Source: Cymbomonas tetramitiformis (taxonomy: Eukaryota > Chlorophyta > Pyramimonadophyceae > Pyramimonadales > Pyramimonadaceae). Taken from it: a stretch of DNA of 64,000 nucleotides. The notes below the pieces were generated by a model. That model had not been told where the DNA came from. It made no database searches and saw only the letters and a program-made list of their open reading frames with translations. The stretch is from NCBI GenBank assembly GCA_001247695.2, contig LGRX02035254.1:53412-117411 (forward strand), given 5' to 3'. Numbering within the stretch: the first letter of the stretch is position 1; each line of letters opens with the position of its first letter. The position numbers and the translations under genes were made by a program. Positions 33,001-43,800 of this stretch are shown piece after piece.

Positions 33001-36000
33001 CACCCCGACACTAATGTCTCTGGCGCTCCCACCCCGACACTAGTGTCTCTGGCGCTCCCACCTCGACACTAGTGTCTCTGGCGCCTCCCACCCCGACAAT
33101 GTCTCTGGCGCTCCCACCCCGACACTAGTGTCTCTGGCGCTCCCACCTCGACACGAGTGTCTCTGGCGCTCCCACCTCGACACTAGTGTCTCTGGCGCTC
33201 CCACCCCGACACGAGTGTCTCTGGCGCTCCCACCTCGACACTAGTGTCTCTGGCGCTCCCACCCCGACACTAGTGTCTCTGGCGCTCCCACCCCGACGCT
33301 TGTGTCTCTGGCGGATCTCGACACACTAGTGTCTCTGGCGCTCCCACCTCGACACTAGTGTCTCTGGCGCTCCCACCCCGACACTAGTGTCTCTGGCGCT
33401 CCCACCCCGACGCTTGTGTCTCTGGCGCTCCCACCTCGACACTAGTGTCTCTGGCGCTCCCACCTCGACGCTTGTGCCTCTAGCACTTGGAGGTGCCTGA
33501 AGTTCCTGCGGTATCTCTACACGTGAAGTGTCTCCAGTGCCTGCAGTGTCTTCGCCACTGTTTCGGGGCCATCCTCTGGGGCTTACCGCCATGCGCGCCT
33601 CCAGGTCCGCCTTCTCCTGTGCGAACTCGCGCTCCAGCGTCCCCACACTAGTCCGGAAGTCCTCGTCAAAGGACTTGCGGAGCACGGTGATCGCCGCCGA
33701 GTGCTCCACGTTGCTCCGCTCTGACACCTCGCACAGCTCCGCGTGCTGCTGCTCCGCCTTCTGGAGTGCGGCCCGTGCCACTTCTGCCTCGACCCGCCAC
33801 CTCGCCCCCTGCTCCGCCACGCGGCTGCTCGCCTGAGCCTGCTCATCTTGGGCACTCCGCCACTCACGCTCTGCTGCCGCCGCCGTCTCCCGCGCCTTCC
33901 CCACGGCGGCCTGGTGCTCCGCCTGCGCCACCTCTAACCTCGCGGAGAGGGCCTGCTCCCTCCCGGCCGCTGCCCTGAGCGCGGCATCCACCTCTTGTCC
34001 CGCCACGCTCTGGGCCGCACTATGCTCCTCCGCTGCCAACGCCAATGCCGCCTGCAGTTGCGCGCCCGCTGCTGCCTCTGCCTCACCCAGCTCTGCCTGG
34101 AGCCCCTCTCGGGCGCAGTGCTCGGCCGCCGCCAGCGCCTGCTTGTGCGCCGCCTCGAGGGCGTTCTGGGCTCCTTTCGCCGCGGCCTCCCACTCGGTGC
34201 GGTGTGCTCCTAGCTCGGCTGCATGCCTTGTGTCCCTGTCCTGCTGCGCCGCCCGTACCGCCGCCGACAGCTCCGCATCCCATGACTCCTGCGACTCAGT
34301 GCGCGCCGCCTCGGCTGCTGCGCGGTGCTCGGCGAGCGCGTCCGCGGCGGCGGCCTCCGCGAGCTGCCTGGCCCTGTGCGCGGCGGCAAGCTCCTCTGCT
34401 GCACGGCTGCTGCGCGCCTCTAGGGCCGCCACCTCACTCTTCAGCAGCTGCGCCTGCGCAGGGGCAATCCACCGGGCCTCGCGTAAAGGAAGCGAATCGG
34501 ACGGTTTTGGATCAAGCAGCAAAATCCACCAGTCACAAAGGAGCGCCCTCCCTCAGGCCGCCAACCCTCCTTCGCGTACCTGCTCCGTCTGCGCGTCGAG
34601 CTCGGCGCGCACTTCCTTCAGGTCAACTGCGTGTGACGCGCTGCATTCCTCCCGCACTGCACGGAGCCGCCGCTCAGTGTCGGCCGCGGCCGTCGAGTGC
34701 ACCTCCATGGCCGCGGCAGTCGCCTGCACCTCTCCGTCCAGGCGCGCGTCCGCCACCTCCGCGCGGAGCGCTTCGAGGGTGGTGGATAGCTCCCCGGTGG
34801 CAAGCTCCTGCTCCTCCAGCCGTCCACGTAGGCGCTCTACCTCTGCGACCGACTCCGCATGTTGCTGCTCCAGTATGGCCACCTGCGCCGCCCTCATGCC
34901 CGCAGTGTCACTGGCCTTAGCCGAATCGCCCTCAGATAGAAGGAATCACACCTTGCTGGCCCAGGCCGCATCACATCCTGAGAGGGGGTCCCACACCTTG
35001 CCGGCCCAGGCCGCATCACATCCTGAGAGGGGGTCCCACACCTTGCTGGCCCATGTCGCATTGCATCTGGAGAGGGCATCCTCGGCACCGCGGCGGCAGT
35101 CATCTAACTCCCGGGCCTTGGCACTTTGTAACTGCTCCTCCAACTGCGACGCCTGTGCCTGTAACACCCCTGCCGACTCCTGCTGGAGCTCCGCGATCCG
35201 CTTCAAAAGCTGCTCGTTTGCCTCCCGTAAGTGCTCAATCTCCTCCTTCGCCGCCTCCAGCAATCGCCGTTGTACTTCCTGCTCCCCGCAGAGACAACCC
35301 GGTGTCAGAGGAATACGGCGCAGCTCCATCTGTGCGGCCCAAAGGATCTCAGTGATGCGCGGTAGATTCAAAGGAGGCGCGCAAATCAACGGCTCGTGAT
35401 TTCTTTGCACAGCTGTGCACATGCCCACTTGATGCCGGGCGGGGCATCCCTGCAACACACATACGGGATGCAGCGGGCGTGGGCTCGCACGCTTGGCCCA
35501 CCGGCCCCGTCCGCAGTAGCAGCGAGAACACGGCTGCCCATTGCACTCTCCTGGGCCACATCATCGCCCTCTGCGTCCATCAGCACGCTATCCTCGTCCT
35601 CCCCGAACCCGAGTGCCACGTCCCAGTCCGACTTTTGAGGGGATGCTGCCACTAGCTGCTGTTGCGCTGCCGCGAGCTCCGCCTGCACAACCAACGCATA
35701 CCCTGCCCCCTCGAAGCGGCACGTCTTGCCCCCTGCGCTGCCCCCTCGACGTGGCACGTCTTGCCCCCTGCGCGGCCCCCTCGACGTGGCACTTGCCCCC
35801 TGCGCTGCCCCCTCGACGTGGCACTTCTGCCCTGCGCTGCCCCCCTCGACGTGGCACTTCTTGCCCCCTGCGCTGCCCCCTCGAAGCGGCACGTCTTGCC
35901 CCCTGCGCTGCCCTCGAGCGACGACATTTGCAGTGAGACTCCCGTTGCACAATATCCGTCACGGGAGATCGCGACTGACACTCTTACTAAGGAGCAGCGC

Positions 36001-39000
36001 AGTGGCTGCATTGTTCACTGCTGCGGCATCTAGAGTTGGATACACCTCTAAACAGGGGCTGACGCGCCGCCTCTAAACAGGGGCTGACCCGCCGCCTCTA
36101 AAAAGGGGATGACGCGCCGCCTCTAAAAAAGGGGATGACGCGCCGCCTCTAAAAAGGGGATGACGCGCCGCCTCCAAACAGGGAGGGAAAGCTGAGGCCC
36201 AAACTACATTCTCACCTCGAGGGTTTCCACACGGCTCACCCATCGCGATTCCGCCGCAGCAACGTGCTTGTGCGCGGCCTCCGCAGCCTCTCGCACTCGC
36301 GCCTCACACTCTGCGTGCGCTGCCCGCAGCTGTGCCTCCCCATTGCCCACACCCCCTTCTGGACCCCTCTCTGCCTCGTGTTGCCGCCGCCACTCCTGTA
36401 GCTCCCCTTCAAGGCGCACACGCTGCTGATGTTCCACTCCGAGCTGTGCCTCCAGCTGATGCTTCTCCGCCAGGAGTGCCTCCCTTAAGCGCCGCAGCTC
36501 GCTGTCATACCGCGCATTTATGCTGGGCCACCCACAAATGACCCCACAGCAAGGGCTCAGCACGCGCCTGCGGCAGGCCCAATCCGTGCATATCCGTGCA
36601 TGGCGGTGGTGCGTGCCCACACCACGTCCGGAGGCGGGATGAAGATGAGGCGCCATGGAACAAAGTGTCTAATGGTTTGGAGAGCAATCCAAATAAGGGT
36701 TGGTTACCACAGGGGGTGTTCATGAGAGCGGGTGTGAGGGCACAGAAGGCCCAGGGGGGGCTGCTGTATGGGTGCACAGCGAGGGTAGGGAGGGAGGTAT
36801 GTCCCTGCTGTGGCGACCTGTAAGTATGGGTGCCTGGCGCAGCACAGGGAGGTACGCCCCTGCCGTGGAAGGATGCTTTGCGAAGGACCACGGCGGCACG
36901 GGCATGGGGCTCCCGATGCTTCTCAGAAAGAGGAGCAGGGTATGGCTCCGCGCGGCCAGGCTTGGAGGGGAGAGAGGCTTACCTGTGGGCATCTTGACCC
37001 TCAGCACCGGCCAGGCTTGGAGGGGAGAGAGGCTTACCTGTGGGCATCTTGACCCTCAGCATCGGCCAGGCTTGGAGGGGAGAGAGGCTTACCTGTGGGC
37101 ATCTTGACCCTCAGCACCGGCCAGGCTCGGAGGGGAGAGAGGCTTACCTGTGGGCATCTTGACCCTCAGCACCGGCGAGGCTTGGAGGGGAGAGAGGCTT
37201 ACCTGTGGGCATCTTGACCCTCAGCATCGGCCAGGCGGGTCTCAAGCCACTGCCTGTGGCTCACTGCCTCTTTGAGCCGCACCTCTGCATCCACCTGCGG
37301 GACCATCCCCAGCGCTGCACTGCTCAGAACCGCTTCAGCATCCGCCTTCCACGGCATCCACATCCACGGTATCCGATGTCTGCGCTTCTCAGATCCAGGT
37401 GGGCATTGACGGAAGGGGCGGGTTCGAGCAGGCATGTGATCGGACCTGGGCCTCCTTTGCAGCCTCGGCTGTGGAAAGGGCTTCCTGGCGACCTGCCTCC
37501 GCCTGGACAGCGCTTGTGTTGGCCGCCTCCAGCTTGCCGCGGAGGAGCGCCATCTGCTCGGAGTGCGCGAGGCTCGCGCTCTGTGCCGCGAGGCCCTCCC
37601 CCGTGGCAGCACGGTTCGCAGCGTTGGCTGCATCGTGCTGTTCCTCCAGTTCAGCCTGGGGTCACCCCGCCCGCTTTCGCATCACGGTGTCAAGCGTGCT
37701 CAAATGAAGTGCCGGCAGTCTTTGGGCTGGCCGGGGCAACCGGGCAGCACTCTTCAGCGACACCCTCCGGCCGGGCGCCACTGGGAGGCCTGGGTTAGGA
37801 AACAGGCATAGCAGCGCCCGGCGTGTAGCCAGTGTCCCTCCAATGACGCAAGCAGCTCTGCGCCATTCAAACAAGGGCACCAGCACAGCCGGTCGAGCTT
37901 CAAGGGGGTCGCAGCAGGTTACACGCCCTGAACCTGGTGCTCCCGTGTCACTTCACCGTGTGGGGAGTGCATCGCGCCGCGTCCAGGCTTTTGGGGACGA
38001 GCTCTTGCTCTCGCTAGTTCGCTGTGAAGGTGGAGGCTCCTAAGTTCCCTGCCGTGATGCTACTGCCTCCAGCACGCGTTAGGGTTGGTTTTCACCTGCA
38101 GTGCCTGGTTCTGCCTTGCTCGAGCTTGGCATAGCAGCCGGCTCTCCGCGGCCTCCAAGGAGAGCTTCTCCCGTTCCTCCCGGGCAGCATCAGAGATCAG
38201 CTGGTTGTGCCGCAGGCTGTCCTCCAGAGCCTGCTTCAACTTCTGCTCGGAGACCGCCGCCTGGGCAGCAGCTTCCCCCAGCTGTGTCGCCTTCGACAAG
38301 GCTTGTGCCAGCTGGCGCCCTCGAAGGCTGTCCAGCACCGCCTCCTGGGAACGTGCACCGGTGAGCTCCAGGGCGCTCTCGAGCTGTGTTACGCGAGCTT
38401 GGCAGTGAGCAAAGCCCGTTTGGGTTTCACAAATCTTGGCTCGGAGATCTTCAACCTGGAGCAGTCACCTGCCGATCGTTAGCTTCCCCTTCCAACCCCA
38501 GCTGCGGGTTCCTCAACACCTTTCTGCAGAGAAGCACGCCGTCCCTCTCTTCCCGATCCCAAGTGCTTCCTCGCCTCCCGTGCGTGCCTCCCCATTGTGG
38601 GTTCCTGTTTTCCCTTCCCCACGGCGGGGCTCTCCCTGATCCTCCCCGAACGCAGGTAACTCCTGACCCTCTCCCACCGGAGGCTCCTCCTGACCCTCCG
38701 TACAGCAGCCAGCTTCGTTCGGGAGCGGTATTGCGTTCGCAGCGTGAGTCGTACCTCGCGAGCGCTGCCCGCATAAGCGCTCTGAGACTCGCGAAGAGCG
38801 AACCGCAAGTCGGATATAACGCGATGCAGCTTCTTTTCGTCGGCGCAAGGTAAGATGGGTTGAAACAAACGTTCTGTGTTTTCAGAATCTTCTCGCGGCA
38901 CCGTAGCCAGAGGAGCAGTGCCGCCAGATTTCGTCGCCTGCAAGGGGGATGCACCACCCTCGAGCTGCGCTGCATCCTGATATCCGACTGGAAAAGGCGA

Positions 39001-39991
39001 AGTTGAGCGAGGCGGCTCTAAGGTGCAGGAGTGCGTCACGGCAGGCGGCATTTCCCTGTTCGGGTAGACGGGGGAAGTGCGTGAGCGTTTGCTACTTAAA
39101 ACTTATATTCTAAAGAAACAAAGAATTCAGTTGTTGAAAAGACAGACAAGAATACCCGCTGTGCTGCCACGCTGAAGCAGCACCCAGATGAATATTAGCG
39201 AATTGACTTTGCTTGAGGGCTCCTTCTTGAGCACCTGCCCAACCAATTTCGTTAACGAACAAGATCGAGCGGCAAACGCAACGAGACTGATTTTACAATA
39301 TCGCAACAAGGGAACAGGTACAGCCACTGAAGGCACCGACAGCGTGCGCGTCCTTGACGGTTTCTGTTGTGGACGATGTCGTGACGAACCTGCATTATTG
39401 AGTCTATGTTGCTCTGGCAATCCGGCTGCGCCTCCGAACTTGTCTCGAAGAAAATTATCCCAGGGGTTTGCTACACCAGCAGAGGGGTTGGAAACACCGG
39501 TGAAAGGAGAAAGCCATTCCGCAGAAGACCGTGCATGTTGCAGAGAGCTAGCCGATTGGTACTGCTCAATCCCTTTGTGTTTGCGCACCATCCCCATGTC
39601 CAGACTCAAAGAAACCTGACAGCAAGGGAACGAGAACACAACATATTAATTTGGCGTGGAAACCCCAGAGCAAATGAGCAAGTTTAGTTTGCTCAAAGAA
39701 AAATCCGTTCTCACCAGCCCTCGACTGTGTGGTCCGGCAAGCTTCTCATCTGGTTCCGGAGAGAGCGCTGTGAAACGTTTGCAAAAAACTAATCAGACAC
39801 GATATTTCTGAGAAAATATGGAGAACGACAGTATTAAAAAATATTATTTCGGTAGGCTGATATTTACCCCTAGCTTCGGAGGCTGGAAATCTTTCCAGCA
39901 CAGAACGTAAGTCGTCATCCGTATCAATGCTTCCGCCGTGCGAAGGGGAGACAAACGATGTCGGTTGAGTCTCCGAAACTGACCACTCCAT
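26107..39991 (-). CDS. Large multi-exon coiled-coil protein gene
   Basis: Exons on the minus strand, by GT-AG and phase: 39868-39991 (start ATG at 39991), 39715-39767, 39322-39615, about 38704-39055, 38096-38455, 37446-37655, 37203-37294, 36216-36522, 35491-35682, 35042-35278, 34580-34882, 33587-34453, 28238-30815, then tail exons near 27300-27590 and 26107-27078. Most internal exons are multiples of three, and the two phase-2 junctions agree (37203 to 36522). The product is a long heptad coiled coil, rich in Ala, Glu and Arg, with recurring 'LRxSFExE' units. N-terminal part: MEWSVSETQPTSFV, later NPWDNFLRDKFGG. No motor, kinase or membrane domain. Could be a golgin, basal-body or cytoskeletal coiled coil; identity unknown. 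The junction 39322/39055 is uncertain in phase. Confidence 0.75.
27300..27590 (-). CDS. Probable penultimate exon of the coiled-coil gene
   Basis: After a CCTGCAG acceptor near 27563 the frame reads WPDLMAEEEDDMCRTSFSDT, then a Ser-rich stretch. The phase does not match the phase-2 end of the large exon, so a further exon or a different acceptor is needed. Confidence 0.35.
28238..30815 (-). CDS. Largest exon of the coiled-coil gene, with one frameshift
   Basis: Begins after a GATGGCAG acceptor with ALLDGSQREVEAQREALGS and continues as coiled coil with about ten 'HxAALxALRxSFxxEL' repeats (for example ALRDSFARELSAAEDAA, TLRESFSQELEAA, ALRRSFEHEVAEMQ). Near 30375-30440 the frame shifts by one base between EHGAAPG and RKSLGTRSAAEE; repeat continuity shows that both frames are coding. 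This is either an assembly error or a real mutation. The end loses heptads and has AVRRSLQSSFEAVTSSGWPL. Donor AAG/GTGCGC at 28238. Confidence 0.75.
30860..31655. repeat. Minisatellite, about 20-bp unit (intron)
   Basis: Variants of CTCATCGCCACAAGATCCCG, nearly 40 copies, in the intron before the largest exon. Open frames through it on the plus strand are artefacts. Confidence 0.9.
31870..32665. repeat. Minisatellite, about 49-bp unit (intron)
   Basis: About 16 copies of a unit containing CACCCACGGAGGTCTTCCGC and CACTATGTGGAGAGTCAGTT, with small indels between copies. Confidence 0.92.
32835..33475. repeat. Minisatellite, about 28-bp unit with perfect palindrome (intron)
   Basis: More than 20 copies of GACACTAGTGTC + TCTGGCGCTCCCACC(T/C)C. 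The 12-bp GACACTAGTGTC is a perfect palindrome. Confidence 0.92.
33587..34453 (-). CDS. Coiled-coil gene exon (289 codons)
   Basis: Phase 0 at both ends; reads AQLLKSEVAALEARSSRAAE and continues in unbroken heptads to VLRKSFDEDFRTSVGTLERE, donor GCG/GTAAGC. Confidence 0.8.
34925..35045. repeat. Tandem 45-bp repeat containing splice donor sites
   Basis: Three copies downstream of the exon ending at 35042; each carries the AAG/GTGTGG donor context and would add 15 residues in frame (VWDPLSGCDAAWAGK) if used. Confidence 0.85.
35705..35910. repeat. Minisatellite, about 36-bp unit (intron)
   Basis: About six copies of CCCCTCGACGTGGCACGTCT with TGCCCCCTGCGCTG, with length variants. Confidence 0.88.
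36040..36182. repeat. Minisatellite, about 25-bp unit (intron)
   Basis: About six copies of GCCGCCTCTAAAAAGGGGAT followed by GACGC. Confidence 0.88.
36945..37235. repeat. Tandem 60-bp repeat of an exon end plus splice donor
   Basis: About five copies of a unit holding, on the minus strand, CTGAGGGTCAAGATGCCCAC, AG/GTAAGCCTCTC and the following intron bases. The rightmost copy is the true end of exon 37203-37294. Confidence 0.88.
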
Positions 39992-40765
39992 CAGTGTTCC
40001 AGAGGTACAATTTTCAGCACTAACGCTCTTAGTGTAAATCGAGCATACAGGACTCGAAGAGAAACGTTTTTAGTTGCGGCAGAGGCGTCTAGTACTCGCA
40101 ATCTGATGGCGTCGAAGTGCACGCAACTTTGTGTGTGGAAAAGCCCCTCACTCGTGCATCTCCTCTTCTCGTGTTTTGTGTTGGGTGTACTCACGTGAGT
40201 GCACAGCACCATCAACCATGGAAACCAAGAAGATTATGTGCTTCGACACTCTATTTTCTCTTTGTGTTGTCTGTGACACGCTCGACTGTACCGGTTGATC
40301 AGTAACCATTTTAAAATTCAAATTTGACATGAATTATTGATTTTCATTTTGTTGTTTTCGATGAACGATTATCCTCATCCTGCACATTTCTTCATTATGA
40401 AATTGAATGTTGATTCATGATTGTTGAATCGAAGATGCAAGATCATGAATTCACGATTCAACTTTCAAGATATCAAGAAACAAGAATCAAGAATTCAAGA
40501 TCCATGATTTCCATGTGATCGATGGACGCGAAGCATCGAACGATGCATTTGGTGATTTGGATTTCGTTCGTCTCTCCTCACTCGTCCGATCACAGCAGCA
40601 GCAGCGTGCACACTAGTAGAGCACTCTTGACTCTTCACCCTTGACTCTAGTGACTACAGTAGTCTCCAAGTCTGAAAGTCTCAAATCTGATGTCTATGTC
40701 ATACTATCAACTATGTGATACTATCAACATATTGTCTATGTCTACTAATCCTAGGGCGGGTTATC
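39992..40765. other. Intergenic region
   Basis: No gene supported. AT-rich with partly repetitive GAATC/ATCAAGAATC runs near 40380-40520. Confidence 0.5.
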
Positions 40766-40892
40766 AATACTGACGGGAAGGACGAAATACATATATACAA
40801 AGGGTGGATATATATATAGGCCAACCCGGCAAGAAACAACGAGTGGGAGGCAGAGGCCACTCAGCATATCACAGTCTAAGATGAGATAATAA

Positions 40893-43800
40893 TAATAATA
40901 ATAAAACATTTACGCTAGCAGAAGGGACAAAGTCCTGAGAGTGCGGTAACCCTGCAAAGCAGGCTAGTGAAAACACTAGGGGCTACTCCCTCTACTATAG
41001 CGCGCCCACAAAGGGGCTCAACCCACTTTTCAGCAAGGTGACATCTAGAGAAAAAGCTAGGTGCTAAGCAAAAAACTCTAGAAGGTGGAGAAGCAGCCAT
41101 GGCCGGGTGAGTGGAGGGGTGGCTGAATCTGAGCGGTGGGGAGGGAAGTCGAAGAATTAAGGGGGTATTTGGAGACGTTGAGGAAGGGGGTCGGGGGTGG
41201 GCGGGGGAGAGGGGGTGGTGGGGGAGGGGGGGGGGAGGGCCCCTCCCCTAGGGGACGGGGAACCACCTTATATTGCAAGACTTTTGAAAATTACTGCAAA
41301 AGGGTTTGAAGAAAGTCGTTTGATTGCTGCACAGCTTCTGTTTCTGTCATGGTCTCACTGCTCGAGATGTCAACTGTATGCGGGTCAGTGTTTAAGGTGG
41401 TGGGGGTGTTTAACAGAAACACGTCTCGCCTATTTCTGGTGTGTTGCCTACAGATTCTTGAAAGTTTTTTGAGGAGAGGTTTAATCTTGCCACGGGGAAC
41501 ACCTATCGTGTTGAGGACAGTACCGAAAAGAGGAGGGAGGTACCCCATGAGTGTAAGTGCTTTGGGCCATTTCACGGTGCTAATGAAGGGCTTAGAAGCT
41601 ACGTTGGTGATTGTCGTGTCATGGTGACCGCCATAATAATGCTCAGCACCATTCTGATGATAGGGGGGGTCTTGAGTGGGCCATGGGCACAACGAAGAAG
41701 GGAGTACGTTGTCCCTTTCGTTCAGAACTTCATTCCAAATATCAGGGCTAACTCCAGTGTATTCTAGTCTCCTCTCCGTGACTCTGGACTTAGGGAGGAC
41801 ATTGAGGAACCATCTAGCAATCTTTTTCTGTGTAGGCCTCCAGTCAAAGGCTGGTTGAGTATCGCTGGGTGCACTGTCTATAGCTATGATAACGACATCC
41901 GAGAAATCATCCTTATAGCATCCGCCACCTGGGAGAACGTAGGGGTCATCACCCGTCCAATAACCATGTGGGATAAATGGAATAGTGTTATGCGGGAATC
42001 TGAAAACAAGTTTAAATCCTTTATCAAACCATCTTTTTTGGTTTTTGGGAGACAGTGGAAGAATCCATGTTCCTGAAAATCCGGGTACAGTGTTGGCCGC
42101 TTTATGTCCCATTTCCAAGGTAGTCATAACCGCCGAAGATTTGCCCTTATCCTTTCCATCAAAGGGGGGATTTCCGTAAACTATTCTGCCAATGCCTGTT
42201 AACGGGTCCACGTAGGCATCCCAAGCGAGACCATCAAAACCGATTTTCCCATGATAACAGAAGGGCCTGAGGGCTTTTTTCATTCTAGTGGTGGGTATGC
42301 ATCTTCTCGAGTAAATTCTAGGGTGGGCATTTAGTGGGTTGGAGAAAAGTTCACAGCCGTTTTTGTCAAGGTTTCTGTCATCCACCAAAATATCTAAGAG
42401 GCTTCTTCTTATTGCATAGCAGTTTTTAGGGTCTCCCGATTCAAACTTACATGCATTGAGGGCTTCATGGATATCGTGTGCCCTATTCGAGTACTCCGCA
42501 AGTGAGCATGGGACTGCTTTGTCGGAAAGGCGGTGCCAAGCCAAAAGTTTCCAAAACTCTTTCTTTTGAACATATTGGAGTTCGGGATATTTAACTGTTC
42601 CCTTAACATGGTCCACTTCAGGCTTTGCGGTTACAGCAATGGTATTCTTTTTTGAACTTGATGGACGGTACATGCTAGCTTCCGGGAGAGCGTGTAAGTA
42701 TAATTCCTCATTCATTTCTTGTCTTAGGTCAGCAAGTGGAAAAAGTTTCGATGGTTGTGTTCTGATGTATGTGGTACCCTTTCCAGGGTTTAGTAGTTTA
42801 GGTTTTTCTGAGATTTCTTCAGCGATGATTTTCCTTAGTTCGATATCTTGGGTTGTTCTAAGATTAGATAAACTATCAATATGTCCTGGGCATTCAAGTT
42901 GGATGTGTTCGAAGGTGCATTTTGTATTCTGTTGGCAGTAGGGGCAGTTTTCGGACCCGATTTTCCCCAGTTTAAATGAGCGTGCAGGAGAGGCTTGAAG
43001 ACCCAGGAGTTCTCTACTTCTAGAAGCGGTGAAAGCTTTAGGTGTCACTTTGGAAATATCTTTGGTGGGGGCGGTGTTATTCTCGTTGAGCATTCTCAGA
43101 TGCTTCCCTTGGGATTGTAGAGTTCTCCAATTATGATAGTGTGAGAGTCGTTGAATTCTTCTGATGTGACTACGTATATCGCCTAAAATAGGGACCTCAA
43201 AAAAGAATAATGAGAAGGGTAGTTCCTCGGCAGGGTCGTAGCGGGAAATGTCAAAACAGCCCCCTCTGAATGAGGCTCTTTTAGCAGTACGGTCCACTCT
43301 GTCGTGGACTTTGTCATTATTGTGACCCCTGATCCATTTAAGGATGATTTTACTGTGGTCTCCTTCACTGTAGAAGCCAAGTTCTTCTAGCAGTAGGCGA
43401 ACAGCCTGCACATCTCTGCGATTAGCTTCACGTAGTTTGTCCCGAGCACTCATGGACCTGCCATCCTTTGTTACCGCAGATATTGCTGCCATAGAGTCAA
43501 TGGCATGTACCATTGGAGTAATAGATTTGAGGAGTTTCTCTTTTTGTTCTGTGAGTAGAAATCGCAGTCCCGCAATTTCAGCAGATGTGCTACTCGGGTT
43601 TTGGATATCCTCCTTGATAAGGAGCCCCTGTGCGGAGAAAGTTCTTGAGGGGGGGATATTCATCTTCCGTACAAGTGGCATCCCGTTGTCAAAGTTTTTT
43701 ATAGCATATGCTGCCCCACTGCATGCTGTTTTCTTTCCAGCAAAAAGGGAACCATCGCTTGCCATATCATAGTCTTCCATTTGTTTGCTCTTTTCGGCGT

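Noticed and set aside
32835..33475. CRISPR-like array
   Set aside because: Units are contiguous without unique spacers and lie in a spliced eukaryotic intron.
41078..41278. Small ORF with proline run downstream of the LINE frame
   Set aside because: Translation of a C-rich 3' untranslated tract; no support as a gene.
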